Shown here in pieces: positions 33,973-42,432 of a DNA stretch of 64,000 nt (its first letter is position 1; each line of letters begins with the position of its first letter). A model generated the notes under the pieces. It was not told the origin of the DNA. It ran no database searches and was given only the letters and a program-made list of their open reading frames with translations. The position numbers were made by a program, and so were the translations under genes. The DNA comes from DATHBD01 sp035296325 (lineage in GTDB: Bacteria > Actinomycetota > Actinomycetes > Mycobacteriales > Micromonosporaceae): NCBI GenBank assembly GCA_035296325.1, contig DATHBD010000051.1, positions 124,001-188,000 on the forward strand, given 5' to 3'.

Positions 33973-35226
33973 TCAGCGATCGACAGGCGCTCCGCCGAGG
34001 CGGGCTGCCCGGAGGCAGAGATAGTGTCGTTCCGGCAGGCTCGTGGTCCGGCCAGCCGCCGCGAGGTAGTGCTCGACCGCGGCCCGACGGTCGCCGGCCA
34101 GCTCGTACAGGTGTGCGCGGGCGGCGTGCAGGCGGTGGTGGCCGGCGAGACGGGGGTCGCCGTCCAACGCGGCGAGGGCGGCCAGGCCGGCGGCCGGGCC
34201 GTGCACCATGGCGTGCGCGACGGCCCGGTTCAACGAGATGACCGGGTTGCCGGAGAGGCGCTCCAGCACCTGGTACAGCGCGAGAATCTGGGGCCAGTCG
34301 GTCTGTTCCGCGGTCGGTGCCTCGTCGTGCAGCGCGGAGATCGCGGCCTGAAGCTGGTACGGCCCGACCGGGCCCCGGGCAAGCGCCGCGCTGACCAGCC
34401 GGACACCCTCGGCGATCGCGTCCGCGTCCCACAGCGTCCGGTCCTGGTCGACCAGCGAGATCAACTCGCCGGACGGGCCGGTCCGGGCCGGGCTGCGGGC
34501 CTCGGTGAGAAGCATCAGCGCGAGCAGCCCGGTCACCTCACTGTCGTCGGGCAGCAGCGCGTGCACCGCGCGGGCCAGTCTGATCGCCTCCCCGGACAGC
34601 TCGACGCGGCGCAGGTCAGGGCCGTCGCTGCTGGTATGGCCCTCGCTGAAGATCAGGTATAGCACATGCAGCACGGCACCGAGCCGGCGTGCCCGGTCAG
34701 CGTCGTCCGGCATGCGGAACGAGATCCCAGACGTCTTGATCCGCTGCTTTGCCCGACTGATCCGCTGCGCCATGGTGGCCTCGGGCACCAGGAACGCACG
34801 GGCGATCTCCGCCGTGGTCAGACCACCCACGGCGCGCAGCGTCAACGCGATCGCCGAAGCCTGCGTGAGCACGGGATGGCAGCACATGAACAGCAGGATC
34901 AGCGTGTCGTCGGAGTCCGTCGGGGTTTCCGCGTCAGCCGGTGGCGCCCACTGCTGGTCGGCGGGTTCGCGGCTGGCCACCAGGCCCTCGCGGCGCCGAC
35001 GGGCCTGCTCGTTGCGGACCTGTTCGGTCATCCGGCGATACCCGACCTGGATCAGCCAACCCCGCGGGTTCTCCGGCAGCCCTTCGACCGGCCACTGCGT
35101 CGCCGCGGCCAGTAACGCCTCCTGCGCGGCGTCCTCGGCTGCGGCGAAGTCACCGAACCGGCGGGTGAGCACGCCGACGACCTGCGGCGCGAGTTCGCGC
35201 AGCAGGTCGTCGATGCGTCGGTCCAC
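33973..35226 (-). CDS. ECF42-type sigma factor with C-terminal TPR-like domain
   Basis: 417-residue extracytoplasmic-function sigma factor. Region 2 lies in residues 10-75 (FAAAEDAAQEALLAA, NPRGWLIQVGYRRM). Region 4 spans about 110-165 (LTTAEIARAFLVPEATMAQRISRAK). A 230-residue helical C-terminal domain follows, typical of ECF42 and resembling TPR-type repeats. No anti-sigma factor is present; ECF42 control is attributed to this extra domain. The gene starts 12 bp after a DGPF/YCII protein gene, the conserved partner of ECF42. GTG start. Confidence 0.92.
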   Translation of the reverse strand: MDRRIDDLLRELAPQVVGVLTRRFGDFAAAEDAAQEALLAAATQWPVEGLPENPRGWLIQVGYRRMTEQVRNEQARRRREGLVASREPADQQWAPPADAETPTDSDDTLILLFMCCHPVLTQASAIALTLRAVGGLTTAEIARAFLVPEATMAQRISRAKQRIKTSGISFRMPDDADRARRLGAVLHVLYLIFSEGHTSSDGPDLRRVELSGEAIRLARAVHALLPDDSEVTGLLALMLLTEARSPARTGPSGELISLVDQDRTLWDADAIAEGVRLVSAALARGPVGPYQLQAAISALHDEAPTAEQTDWPQILALYQVLERLSGNPVISLNRAVAHAMVHGPAAGLAALAALDGDPRLAGHHRLHAARAHLYELAGDRRAAVEHYLAAAGRTTSLPERHYLCLRAARLGGAPVDR

Positions 35227-35238
35227 GCCGGCGGGCTC

Positions 35239-35640
35239 TCACATCTCCTGGGGCGGCGCCGACATGACCGGGCGCACCTCGATCGGCATGTTCAGCGGTC
35301 GGCCACCGGGGCCGGGCGCGGTGGAGACGTGTGCGGCGATCGCCACGGCCCGCTCCGGGGTGTCGCAGTCGACGATCCAGAAACCGGCGAGGAACTCCTT
35401 GGTCTCCGGGAACGGGCCCTCGGTGATCACTGCCTCACCGTCCCGCCCGGCCCGTACGATCTTGGCCTGGTCGGGCATGGCGAGTCCCTGTGCGTCGACC
35501 AGCTCTCCCGCGTCGGCGAGCTTGCCGTTGACCTCGATCATGAAACCGATGTGCGCCTGCAGCTCCTCGGGCGACCAGGTGCTGATCCCGGGGAAGTCCG
35601 CCGTCGCGTCGCTGAACTGCATCAGCAGCATGTACTTCAC
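35239..35640 (-). CDS. DGPF/YCII-domain protein, partner of the ECF42 sigma factor
   Basis: 133-residue dimeric alpha/beta-barrel protein of the YCII superfamily. It opens KYMLLMQFSD, and the family motif DGPF appears as EGPFPETKEFLAGFWIVD (E replaces D). DGPF genes are the usual targets and neighbours of ECF42 sigma factors, suspected to act in oxidative or secondary metabolism, but the chemistry is unknown. GTG start with GGAG upstream. First gene of the two-gene operon; a TGTCGA -35-like element lies about 70 nt upstream. Confidence 0.9.
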   Translation of the reverse strand: MKYMLLMQFSDATADFPGISTWSPEELQAHIGFMIEVNGKLADAGELVDAQGLAMPDQAKIVRAGRDGEAVITEGPFPETKEFLAGFWIVDCDTPERAVAIAAHVSTAPGPGGRPLNMPIEVRPVMSAPPQEM

Positions 35641-35710
35641 GTCGTGCTCCGCTCTCCTGCGCGCCGCCAGTCGGCGCTTTCATTGTCAGGTAGAAGCTGA
35701 TGCCGCGTTC

Positions 35711-35716
35711 TCGACA
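35711..35716 (-). promoter_or_regulatory. TGTCGA, candidate ECF42 -35 element
   Basis: TGTCGA on the minus strand, about 70 nt before the DGPF start, matches the -35 motif reported for ECF42 promoters. I cannot place a confident -10 element. It would make the operon autoregulated. Confidence 0.42.
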
Positions 35717-35835
35717 CCGTGCGGTCGGAATCTTTGAATTTCAGCTCCCGCAGGGAGTCGAGGATCGGGACCGCCTCGGCCGTTCTCACGGCCATGTCGC
35801 TGGACGATAGCGAGCCGGCTCGTCAGACTTCGGTG

Positions 35836-37107
35836 ATGAGCAGCCCACCGGCCGCACGGACCGCGCCGGCCGGGCACGGGCCGGCGCAGATCACGCCGCT
35901 CCGGCTGGCCGACGGGCTGGAGCTCCGCGCCGCCGTGCCGGCTGACCTCGATTCGATCGCGGCGCTGCTGGCGGAGCGCGGCGAGCCGGCCGACGCCGTG
36001 GATCACGAGCTGGTGATGCGGGACCCGGAGGCCGGATGGTCCACCTGCGCGGTCGTGGTGGACGGCGACCGGGTGGTCTCGACGGCCACGCTGCTCAACG
36101 AGACGCTCCAGCTCGGCGCGGTCGAGATTCCGGCCGGCCAGGTGGAACTCGTCGCGACGGAACGGGAGTACGAGGGTCGCGGCCTGGTGCGGGCGCTGAT
36201 GGGCTGGGCGCACCAACGCTCCGCCTCCCTCGGTCACCTGGCGCAGGTGATGGTGGGCATCCCGTACTTCTACCGCCAGTTCGGCTACGCGTACGCCATG
36301 CCGATCGCGCCGGTACGGCCGGTCAGCGTGCCGCCTGCGCCCCGGCCAACCGCCGATCGTACGGTGGCCCGGCGCGCCACCATGGCGGATATTCCGGCCA
36401 TGGCCGCGCTGCAGGCGGCGGAGCAGGCCGGTGCCGATCTCGCGATGCCGCACTCGCCGCCGTGCTGGCGGTGGCTCGTCGCCCGGGAGGGCACCACGCA
36501 GTGGCTGGTGGAGCGGGACGGTGTGGCTGTCGCGACCGGTCGTACCACCCCGCCCGAGGATGGCGGGGTGCTGTCCGAGACCGCCGCGGCCGACGCCGGC
36601 GGCGCGCACGCGCTGGTACGGCATGCGCTCGAGGTCGTGGGACCCGAGCTGAAGGTGCGGGAGCGGCCGGGCACCGTCGCGGGCAAGGCTCTGGCCGGAT
36701 ATCTCGGCGCCGCCCCGACCGGACCGGAGCTCTACTACGCGCGCGTCCCGGACGCAGCCGCACTACTGGAGCAGCTTCGCCCGGTGCTGTCGCAGCGCCT
36801 CGCCGCCTCCGGGTTCGCCGATGCCACCGGTGAGGCGCTGGTCTCCTTCTTCCGGTTCCACGTCCGGCTCCCGTACGCCGCCGGCGAGGTTGGACCGGTC
36901 ACCGCCGGTGGCACGATGCAGGCGCCGTACTCGGCCGGCGGTGCCGGCGTGGCGCCGGATCAGGTGGCGCCGCTGCTGTTCGGCCCGGACGGGTTGGCCG
37001 GGTTGGCGCGGCGGCACCCGGACGTGTACGCCGGCCCGAACGCCGACCTGATGCACACCCTGTTCCCGCCGGTACGCAGCGACGTGCTGACCTTCTACGT
37101 CCCCTGA
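35836..37107 (+). CDS. GNAT-family N-acetyltransferase, Eis-like architecture
   Basis: 423-residue protein with an N-terminal GNAT domain carrying the acetyl-CoA loop EREYEGRGLVRALM. PYFYRQFGYAYA is the substrate-side motif seen in Eis-like enzymes. A second GNAT-like half follows (from about residue 190, RRATMADIPAMAALQ) and a C-terminal region without clear motif. Eis proteins have a similar length and acetylate amines; substrate here unknown. ATG at 35836 was chosen because CAGACT, a -10-like hexamer, ends 6 nt before it; an ATG 43 bp upstream is possible. Convergent with smc. Confidence 0.82.
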   Translation: MSSPPAARTAPAGHGPAQITPLRLADGLELRAAVPADLDSIAALLAERGEPADAVDHELVMRDPEAGWSTCAVVVDGDRVVSTATLLNETLQLGAVEIPAGQVELVATEREYEGRGLVRALMGWAHQRSASLGHLAQVMVGIPYFYRQFGYAYAMPIAPVRPVSVPPAPRPTADRTVARRATMADIPAMAALQAAEQAGADLAMPHSPPCWRWLVAREGTTQWLVERDGVAVATGRTTPPEDGGVLSETAAADAGGAHALVRHALEVVGPELKVRERPGTVAGKALAGYLGAAPTGPELYYARVPDAAALLEQLRPVLSQRLAASGFADATGEALVSFFRFHVRLPYAAGEVGPVTAGGTMQAPYSAGGAGVAPDQVAPLLFGPDGLAGLARRHPDVYAGPNADLMHTLFPPVRSDVLTFYVP

Positions 37108-37127
37108 CCTCGGGCCCCGTGACCCCG

Positions 37128-40100
37128 TCAGGCGGCCTGGTCCTCCCGCAGACGCTGGCTGATCACCTCGGTGACGCCGGCCCGCATGGTGACTCCGTAG
37201 AGCGCGTCGGCCACCTCCATCGTCCGCTTCTGGTGCGTGATGATGATCAGCTGGCTGCGCTCCCGGAGCTGCTCGAAGAGCGTGATCAACCGGCCCAGGT
37301 TGACGTCGTCCAGGGCGGCCTCGACCTCATCCAGGATGTAGAACGGGCTGGGCCGGGCCCGGAAGATGGCGCAGAGCAGGGCCACCGCGGTCAGGGACCG
37401 TTCGCCCCCGGAGAGCAGGGACAGTCGCTTGATCTTCTTGCCCGGGGGGCGGGCCTCGACCTCGATGCCGGTGAGCAGCATGTCGTCGGGGTCGGTGAGG
37501 ACGAGTCGACCCTCGCCGCCGGGGAAGAGCACCCGGAAGACCTCTTCGAACTCGCGGGCGGTGTCGTGGTACGCGCTGGTGAAGACCTCGAGGATGCGGT
37601 CGTCCACGTCCTTGACCACGGTGAGCAGGTCCCGACGGGTCGCCTTCAGGTCTTCCAACTGGTCGGAGAGGAACTTGAACCGCTCCTCCATCGCCGCGAA
37701 CTCCTCCAGCGCCAGCGGGTTGACCTTGCCCAGCAGGGCCAGCTCGCGCTCCGCCTTGGCGGCGCGCTTCTCCTGGGTGGCCCGGTCGTAGGGCACCGGC
37801 TGCGGCTCAGGCCGGCGCTCCGCCACTGCCGCCGCGACGTCCTGTGCCGTCGGCGGCACGGGCTGCTGCGGGCCGTACTCGGCGATCAGCGTCTCCATGT
37901 CCAGGCCGTACTCCTCGGCGGAGCGGGCCTCGAGCTGCTCGATGCGCAGCCGCTGCTCGGCGCGCGCCACCTCATCGCGGTGCACCGCACTGGTCAGCCG
38001 CTCCAGATCGCCGGCGAGCTGCTTGGCCCGCTGCCGTACCTCGGTGAGCTCCGTTTCACGCGCTGCCCGAGCCTCGGCGAGCGCGTCGCGGCGTTCCGCC
38101 GCGGAGATCAGCGAACTCCCCAACCGGGTGAGGACCTGATCGGCGCCGGAGAGCACCGCCTGGGCGACGACCGCCCCCTGCTGGCGGGCGGCCCGCCGGG
38201 CGGTGGCGCGGTCGCGTGCGGCCCGCTCCGCCGTGGCCTGGCGGGCGAGGGCATCCGCGCGGCCAGCGAGGGCCCGGACCCGCTCCTCGGCGGTACGGAC
38301 CGCGAGGCGCACGTCCATCTCCTGCTGGCGCGCCTGCGGTACGGCGGCCGCCAGCTCGTCCCGCTGCACGGTCGACGGGTCGTCCTCGATCGGCGTGCCG
38401 TGCGCCACGCGCAGCCGCTCCTCCAACTCCTCCAGGCTGGCCAGCCCGCTGTCACGGACCAGCTCCGCCTGGGCCTTCGCGGCGGCGAGGCGCTCGGTCT
38501 CGGCCCGGGCCGACCTGGCGGCGGCACCGAGCTCGGCGAGGTGGCGGGCCGCGGCATTGCGCTGCCCCTCGGCCTGACGCCGGGCGGCGCCGGCGGAGTC
38601 GACGCGCTCCTTCGCCACTGCCGCCGCGGCCCGCGCCTCTTCCAGCTGGCTGCGCAGTTCGGCCACCCGCGCCTCGGCGTCGATCCGAAGGGCGCGCGCC
38701 TCGTCGACCGCGGCCTGCACCTCGATGTAGCTGGGCTGCTTGCCGGAGCCGCCGGCAGCCGCGTAGGCGCCCAGCACGTCACCGTCCGGCGTGACCGCCC
38801 GCAGCATCGGCGCATACGACACGATGTGCGCCGCGGTGGCCAGGTCGGGGGCGAGTACGACATCGGCGAGCGCGCGGTCCAGGGCCGGTCGCAGCTCCGC
38901 CGGAGCGTGCACCACATCCAGCGCCCAGCTCGCGCCCTCCGGCAGCGGGGGCCGCTGCACCCCGCCCGCGCCGGCGCCGGGCAGGTGCCCGGTGTCCGGA
39001 GATCCGATCAACAACGTCACGCGCCCGGAGTCGGAGCGCTTGAGCAGCTCGACCGCGGCCACCGCGCCGTCCACGGTGGACACCGCGACCGCGTCGGCGA
39101 GCAGCCCGAGGGCGGCGGCGAGGGCGGCCGAGTGCGCCGGATCGACGGACAGCACCGCAGCGACACTGCCCAGCAGGCCCGGCACCTCGTTGGCGCGGGC
39201 GAGCAGTGCCCCGGCGCCGTCCTTGCGGCGCAGACCCATCGCGAGCGCCTCCTCGCGGGCCTTCCACTGCGCCGCGTCCTTCTCCGCCGCGCGTTCAGCG
39301 TCGCCGTACCGCTTCACCTCGGCGTTGGCGGCGTCGAAGACGGCAACGGCCTCCCGGTGGCGCAGCTCCAGATCGGCGCTGTCCCGGTCGACCTCGGTTG
39401 CCCCGGTGGCGGCCGCGTCGTAGGCGGCCTGCGCCTCGGCGGCGCGCGCCTGGGCCTGCGCGTACCCCGTGGCGAGCCGCGCGATCTCGTCGGCTGCCGC
39501 GGCGGTGCGGCTGCGCGCCGTCTCCACCTGCCCGGTCAGCTTGGCGAGGCCTTCCCGGCGGTCCGCGATGGCCTTGTGCGCGGCGACCAGCGCCCGCTCG
39601 GCGAAGGCGAGGCGGCGCTCCAGATCCTGCCGGCGCTCGATCGCCGCGGTCAGTCCGACCTGCGCGAGCTCCATCTCCTCGCGCAGCGTCTCCTCCTGCT
39701 CCCGGACCGTCTCCGCCTCGGCGTCGAGCTGGTCCGGATCACGGCCCGGGCGCTCGTCCTCGGCCGGCGCGGTCAGGTGGCGCAGTCGCTCACCAGCGAG
39801 CTGGTGCAGCGAGCGCAGCCGCTCCTGGAGCGCGGCGAGCTGGTACCAGGTGTCCTGCGCCTGGGCGAGCACCGGCGCGTCGGCCGCGTGTGCCGTCTCC
39901 AGCGCGCCGAGCCGGTAGCTCACCTCACTGACCTGCCGCTCCACCTCCTCGCGCCGGGCCCGCAGCGCCGTCTCGTCGGCGATCTCCTTGTCCAGCGTGG
40001 TCCGCAGCGTCGCGAGGTCGTCGGCGAGCAGCCGCAGGCGCGCGTCGCGCAGGTCGGACTGGATGCCGGCCGCGCGCCGGGCCACCTCGGCCTGCTTGCC

Positions 40101-40715
40101 CAGCGGCTTGAGCTGGCGGCGCAGTTCCGCCGTGAGGTCGGTGAGCCGGTTGAGATTGACCTGCATCGCGTCGAGCTTCCGCAGCGCCTTCTCCTTGCGC
40201 TTGCGGTGCTTGAGCACACCCGCTGCCTCCTCGATGAAGGCGCGCCGGTCCTCGGGCTTGGCGTGCAGGACCGTGTCCAGCTGGCCCTGGCCGACGATCA
40301 CGTGCATCTCGCGGCCGATGCCGGAGTCGGAGAGCAGCTCCTGGATGTCGAGCAGGCGGCACGAGCTGCCGTTGATCTCGTAGTCGCTCTCGCCGGAGCG
40401 GAACATCCTTCGGGTGATCGACACCTCGGTGTAGTCGATCGGCAGCGCGCCGTCGGTGTTGTCGATCGTCAGCGTGACCTCGGCCCGACCCAGCGGTGCC
40501 CGGCCGGACGTACCGGCGAAGATGACGTCTTCCATCTTGCCGCCGCGCAGCGCCTTGGCACCCTGCTCACCGAGCACCCACGAGATCGCGTCGACCACGT
40601 TGCTCTTGCCCGAGCCGTTCGGCCCCACCACGCAGGTGATGCCGGGCTCGAGCTTGAGGGTCGTGGCTGAGGCGAAGGACTTGAAGCCCTTGACCGTCAG
40701 GCTCTTGAGGTGCAC
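37128..40715 (-). CDS. smc: Chromosome segregation protein SMC
   Basis: 1195-residue SMC ATPase that forms the condensin core with ScpA/ScpB. Head parts are Walker A GPNGSGKSN near residue 32, the signature LLSGGERSL and Walker B FYILDEVEAALDD in the last 110 residues. Two long coiled coils rich in Glu, Arg, Ala and Leu flank a hinge at about residues 500-660 that contains the Gly-rich GAGAGG stretch. GTG at 40715 was chosen over an ATG nine codons upstream because GGAG is well placed and homologues begin (M)HLKSLTVKGFKSF. Strong codon bias leaves a spurious 1183-codon frame open on the opposite strand. Confidence 0.97.
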   Translation of the reverse strand: MHLKSLTVKGFKSFASATTLKLEPGITCVVGPNGSGKSNVVDAISWVLGEQGAKALRGGKMEDVIFAGTSGRAPLGRAEVTLTIDNTDGALPIDYTEVSITRRMFRSGESDYEINGSSCRLLDIQELLSDSGIGREMHVIVGQGQLDTVLHAKPEDRRAFIEEAAGVLKHRKRKEKALRKLDAMQVNLNRLTDLTAELRRQLKPLGKQAEVARRAAGIQSDLRDARLRLLADDLATLRTTLDKEIADETALRARREEVERQVSEVSYRLGALETAHAADAPVLAQAQDTWYQLAALQERLRSLHQLAGERLRHLTAPAEDERPGRDPDQLDAEAETVREQEETLREEMELAQVGLTAAIERRQDLERRLAFAERALVAAHKAIADRREGLAKLTGQVETARSRTAAAADEIARLATGYAQAQARAAEAQAAYDAAATGATEVDRDSADLELRHREAVAVFDAANAEVKRYGDAERAAEKDAAQWKAREEALAMGLRRKDGAGALLARANEVPGLLGSVAAVLSVDPAHSAALAAALGLLADAVAVSTVDGAVAAVELLKRSDSGRVTLLIGSPDTGHLPGAGAGGVQRPPLPEGASWALDVVHAPAELRPALDRALADVVLAPDLATAAHIVSYAPMLRAVTPDGDVLGAYAAAGGSGKQPSYIEVQAAVDEARALRIDAEARVAELRSQLEEARAAAAVAKERVDSAGAARRQAEGQRNAAARHLAELGAAARSARAETERLAAAKAQAELVRDSGLASLEELEERLRVAHGTPIEDDPSTVQRDELAAAVPQARQQEMDVRLAVRTAEERVRALAGRADALARQATAERAARDRATARRAARQQGAVVAQAVLSGADQVLTRLGSSLISAAERRDALAEARAARETELTEVRQRAKQLAGDLERLTSAVHRDEVARAEQRLRIEQLEARSAEEYGLDMETLIAEYGPQQPVPPTAQDVAAAVAERRPEPQPVPYDRATQEKRAAKAERELALLGKVNPLALEEFAAMEERFKFLSDQLEDLKATRRDLLTVVKDVDDRILEVFTSAYHDTAREFEEVFRVLFPGGEGRLVLTDPDDMLLTGIEVEARPPGKKIKRLSLLSGGERSLTAVALLCAIFRARPSPFYILDEVEAALDDVNLGRLITLFEQLRERSQLIIITHQKRTMEVADALYGVTMRAGVTEVISQRLREDQAA

Positions 40716-40825
40716 GGATCTCCGGTCTGCGAAGGATGACAACTACCCGGCAGAGTACCGCCGAGCCTGCCCGCCTCCCGACCGCCACACCGCCGCACTG
40801 TGCTGATCACGGTCCGCACACGGCA

Positions 40826-40855
40826 GCGCGCCGACTCCCGGAGGGGCCGGCGCGC
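40826..40855 (-). other. GC hairpin between the coiled-coil gene and smc
   Basis: GCGCGCCG (40826-40833) pairs with CGGCGCGC (40848-40855) around a 14-nt loop, about 120 bp after the small coiled-coil gene and 110 bp before smc. Could be a terminator or a leader structure for smc. Nothing else is seen in 40716-40975. Confidence 0.35.
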
Positions 40856-40975
40856 GACTTAGGGTTGGTGGTGGTGCATGATCTGCGGCGGCGGGTCCGT
40901 CACCACAGATCGGCGGGGCAGTGTGCCGACTCCAAGGATGAGCGGCTCGTCGACGAACCCGCGCCGGCCCTGAGA

Positions 40976-41170
40976 TCAGGCCAGCGCCGGCTCGGGGAGC
41001 CGGAGCAGCTGATCGGAATCGGCCACCGCAGCGGCCAGTCGATCATTGTCCGCACGGAGTCGTGCGGTCTCGAACTCGAGCGCCCGCACCTTGGCACGCA
41101 GTTGGGTGACCTCGTCGAGTAGGCGCCGATCAGGCGCGCTACCTACGTGGCCGTAGAGGGCCTTCGCCAT
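40976..41170 (-). CDS. Small conserved actinobacterial coiled-coil protein
   Basis: 64 residues: MAKALYGHVGSAPDRRLLDE leads into a heptad-type helix (LRAKVRALEFETARLRADND) and a short Leu/Pro/Glu end. Small proteins with the MAKAL-G-VG start and a coiled coil of this kind are widespread in actinobacteria and have no assigned function. AAGGAG lies 5 nt before the ATG, and a good promoter is visible about 100 bp upstream. It sits alone between mutM and smc. A coiled coil next to smc suggests, but does not show, a role in nucleoid or division processes. Confidence 0.75.
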   Translation of the reverse strand: MAKALYGHVGSAPDRRLLDEVTQLRAKVRALEFETARLRADNDRLAAAVADSDQLLRLPEPALA

Positions 41171-41271
41171 ATCATCTCCTTGTTCAGCGCAGCCGATATC
41201 CCGGCCAACGCGCGCCCAGCATCCGCGGCCTCTGCACAAGGGCATAATGGGGCGCGACTGGCGACAGTTCT

Positions 41272-41300
41272 ATAGTCCGCTGTCCGAGCGGAAGAGTCAA
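41272..41300 (-). promoter_or_regulatory. Promoter of the 64-residue coiled-coil gene
   Basis: Minus strand TTGACT (41295-41300), 17-bp spacer, GACTAT (41272-41277), overlapping ACTATAG. The best -35/-10 pair in the window. The leader would be about 95 nt. The rest of 41301-41548, up to the mutM stop, shows no gene. Confidence 0.6.
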
Positions 41301-41548
41301 GCGGCTCGGTCGGAGCCGCCAACACGGTGGCCGTCATCCGCGTCACACGTCGGACGAGCGGAAACACCGCCACAGCTGTCGGCGCAAACCCGGATCCGAC
41401 GGCGGTGACCAGCATGAGTCCATGTTCTCACCGTTTGCATCCACCGCGCAGCGAGTCACCCGCCGGTTGTCACCCAAGGGGAAAATCCGATACCGGTGTT
41501 ACCGGAATTGCCGCGGGGCGCGCCGCCCGCATCGCCGAGTTGTCCAGA

Positions 41549-42421
41549 TCACAGTGTTGGGATCTTCTCATGCACTCGCGACCGGGGCCGGATCTGGCAG
41601 CGGGGGCAGGAGAACGATGACCGGTTCATGAACGCCTCGCGACGGACGGGTGCGCCGCACCGCGGGCAGGGTCGGCCCTCGCGGCCGTACACCGCGAGCG
41701 AGCGGTCGAAGTACCCGCTCTCGCCGTTGATGTTGACGTAGAGCGAGTCGAAGCTCGTGCCACCGGCGTGGATGGCGTCGGCGAGCACGTCGCGGACGTG
41801 CCCCAGGAGGCTGCGCACGGTCGGTCGGGTCAGGCTGTCGGTGGGGCGGGCCCCGTGCAACCGCACCCGCCACAGCGCCTCGTCGGCGTAGATGTTGCCG
41901 ATGCCCGACACGAGCGTCTGATCCAGCAGTGCCCGCTTCACCGCGGTGTGCCGGCGGCGCAGCGCCGCCACGAATTCCTCGGGCACGAAGCTCGGGTCCA
42001 TCGGGTCGAGCGCGATGTGGGCCAGCTCGGTCGGGAGCACGGCGCCGCCGGGCGAGTACGCCAGCCCGCCGAAGGTGCGCTGGTCGACGAAGCGCAACTG
42101 CGGACCGCCATCGGTGAAGGTGAACCGCACCCGCAGGTGGATCTCGTCGGGCGCCTCCCCGGGCTGTAGGAGCAGCTGGCCCGACATCCCGAGGTGCCCG
42201 ATCAGCGCATCCTCGTCGTCCAGCGGCAACCACAGGTACTTTCCCCGGCGCCGGACCCCGCTCACGGTCCGGCCGGCGAGCGCGTCGACGAAGTGCGCGG
42301 CCCCGGGCAGGTGCCGTCGGACGGCGCGGGGATGCAGCACCTCGACACTTGCGATGGTGCGACCGGTGACCCACCGGTCGAGTCCGCGGCGGACCGTCTC
42401 CACCTCGGGCAGCTCAGGCAC
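41549..42421 (-). CDS. mutM: Formamidopyrimidine-DNA glycosylase
   Basis: 290-residue bifunctional glycosylase/AP lyase that removes 8-oxoguanine and ring-opened purines. The mature N-terminal Pro (PELPEVETVRRGL) is the Schiff-base nucleophile and E2 is next to it. K56-region GKYLWLPL and the H2TH motif (SGIGNIYADEALWR) follow. The C-terminal zinc finger is CPRC...CPRC. GTG start. In many bacteria mutM directly follows rnc; here a mannosyltransferase gene intervenes, 11 bp upstream. Confidence 0.96.
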   Translation of the reverse strand: MPELPEVETVRRGLDRWVTGRTIASVEVLHPRAVRRHLPGAAHFVDALAGRTVSGVRRRGKYLWLPLDDEDALIGHLGMSGQLLLQPGEAPDEIHLRVRFTFTDGGPQLRFVDQRTFGGLAYSPGGAVLPTELAHIALDPMDPSFVPEEFVAALRRRHTAVKRALLDQTLVSGIGNIYADEALWRVRLHGARPTDSLTRPTVRSLLGHVRDVLADAIHAGGTSFDSLYVNINGESGYFDRSLAVYGREGRPCPRCGAPVRREAFMNRSSFSCPRCQIRPRSRVHEKIPTL

Positions 42422-42432
42422 AGCGGTGGCTC

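Noticed and set aside
37119..40670. A 1183-codon open frame on the plus strand
   Set aside because: It is antisense to smc over its whole length. High GC at third positions keeps the opposite frame free of stops. The translation is Arg/Gly/His-rich with no domain, while the minus strand is an unmistakable SMC.
41143..41415. 90-codon minus-strand frame upstream of the coiled-coil gene
   Set aside because: It overlaps the promoter and start of the 64-residue gene in a different frame and has no start signal.
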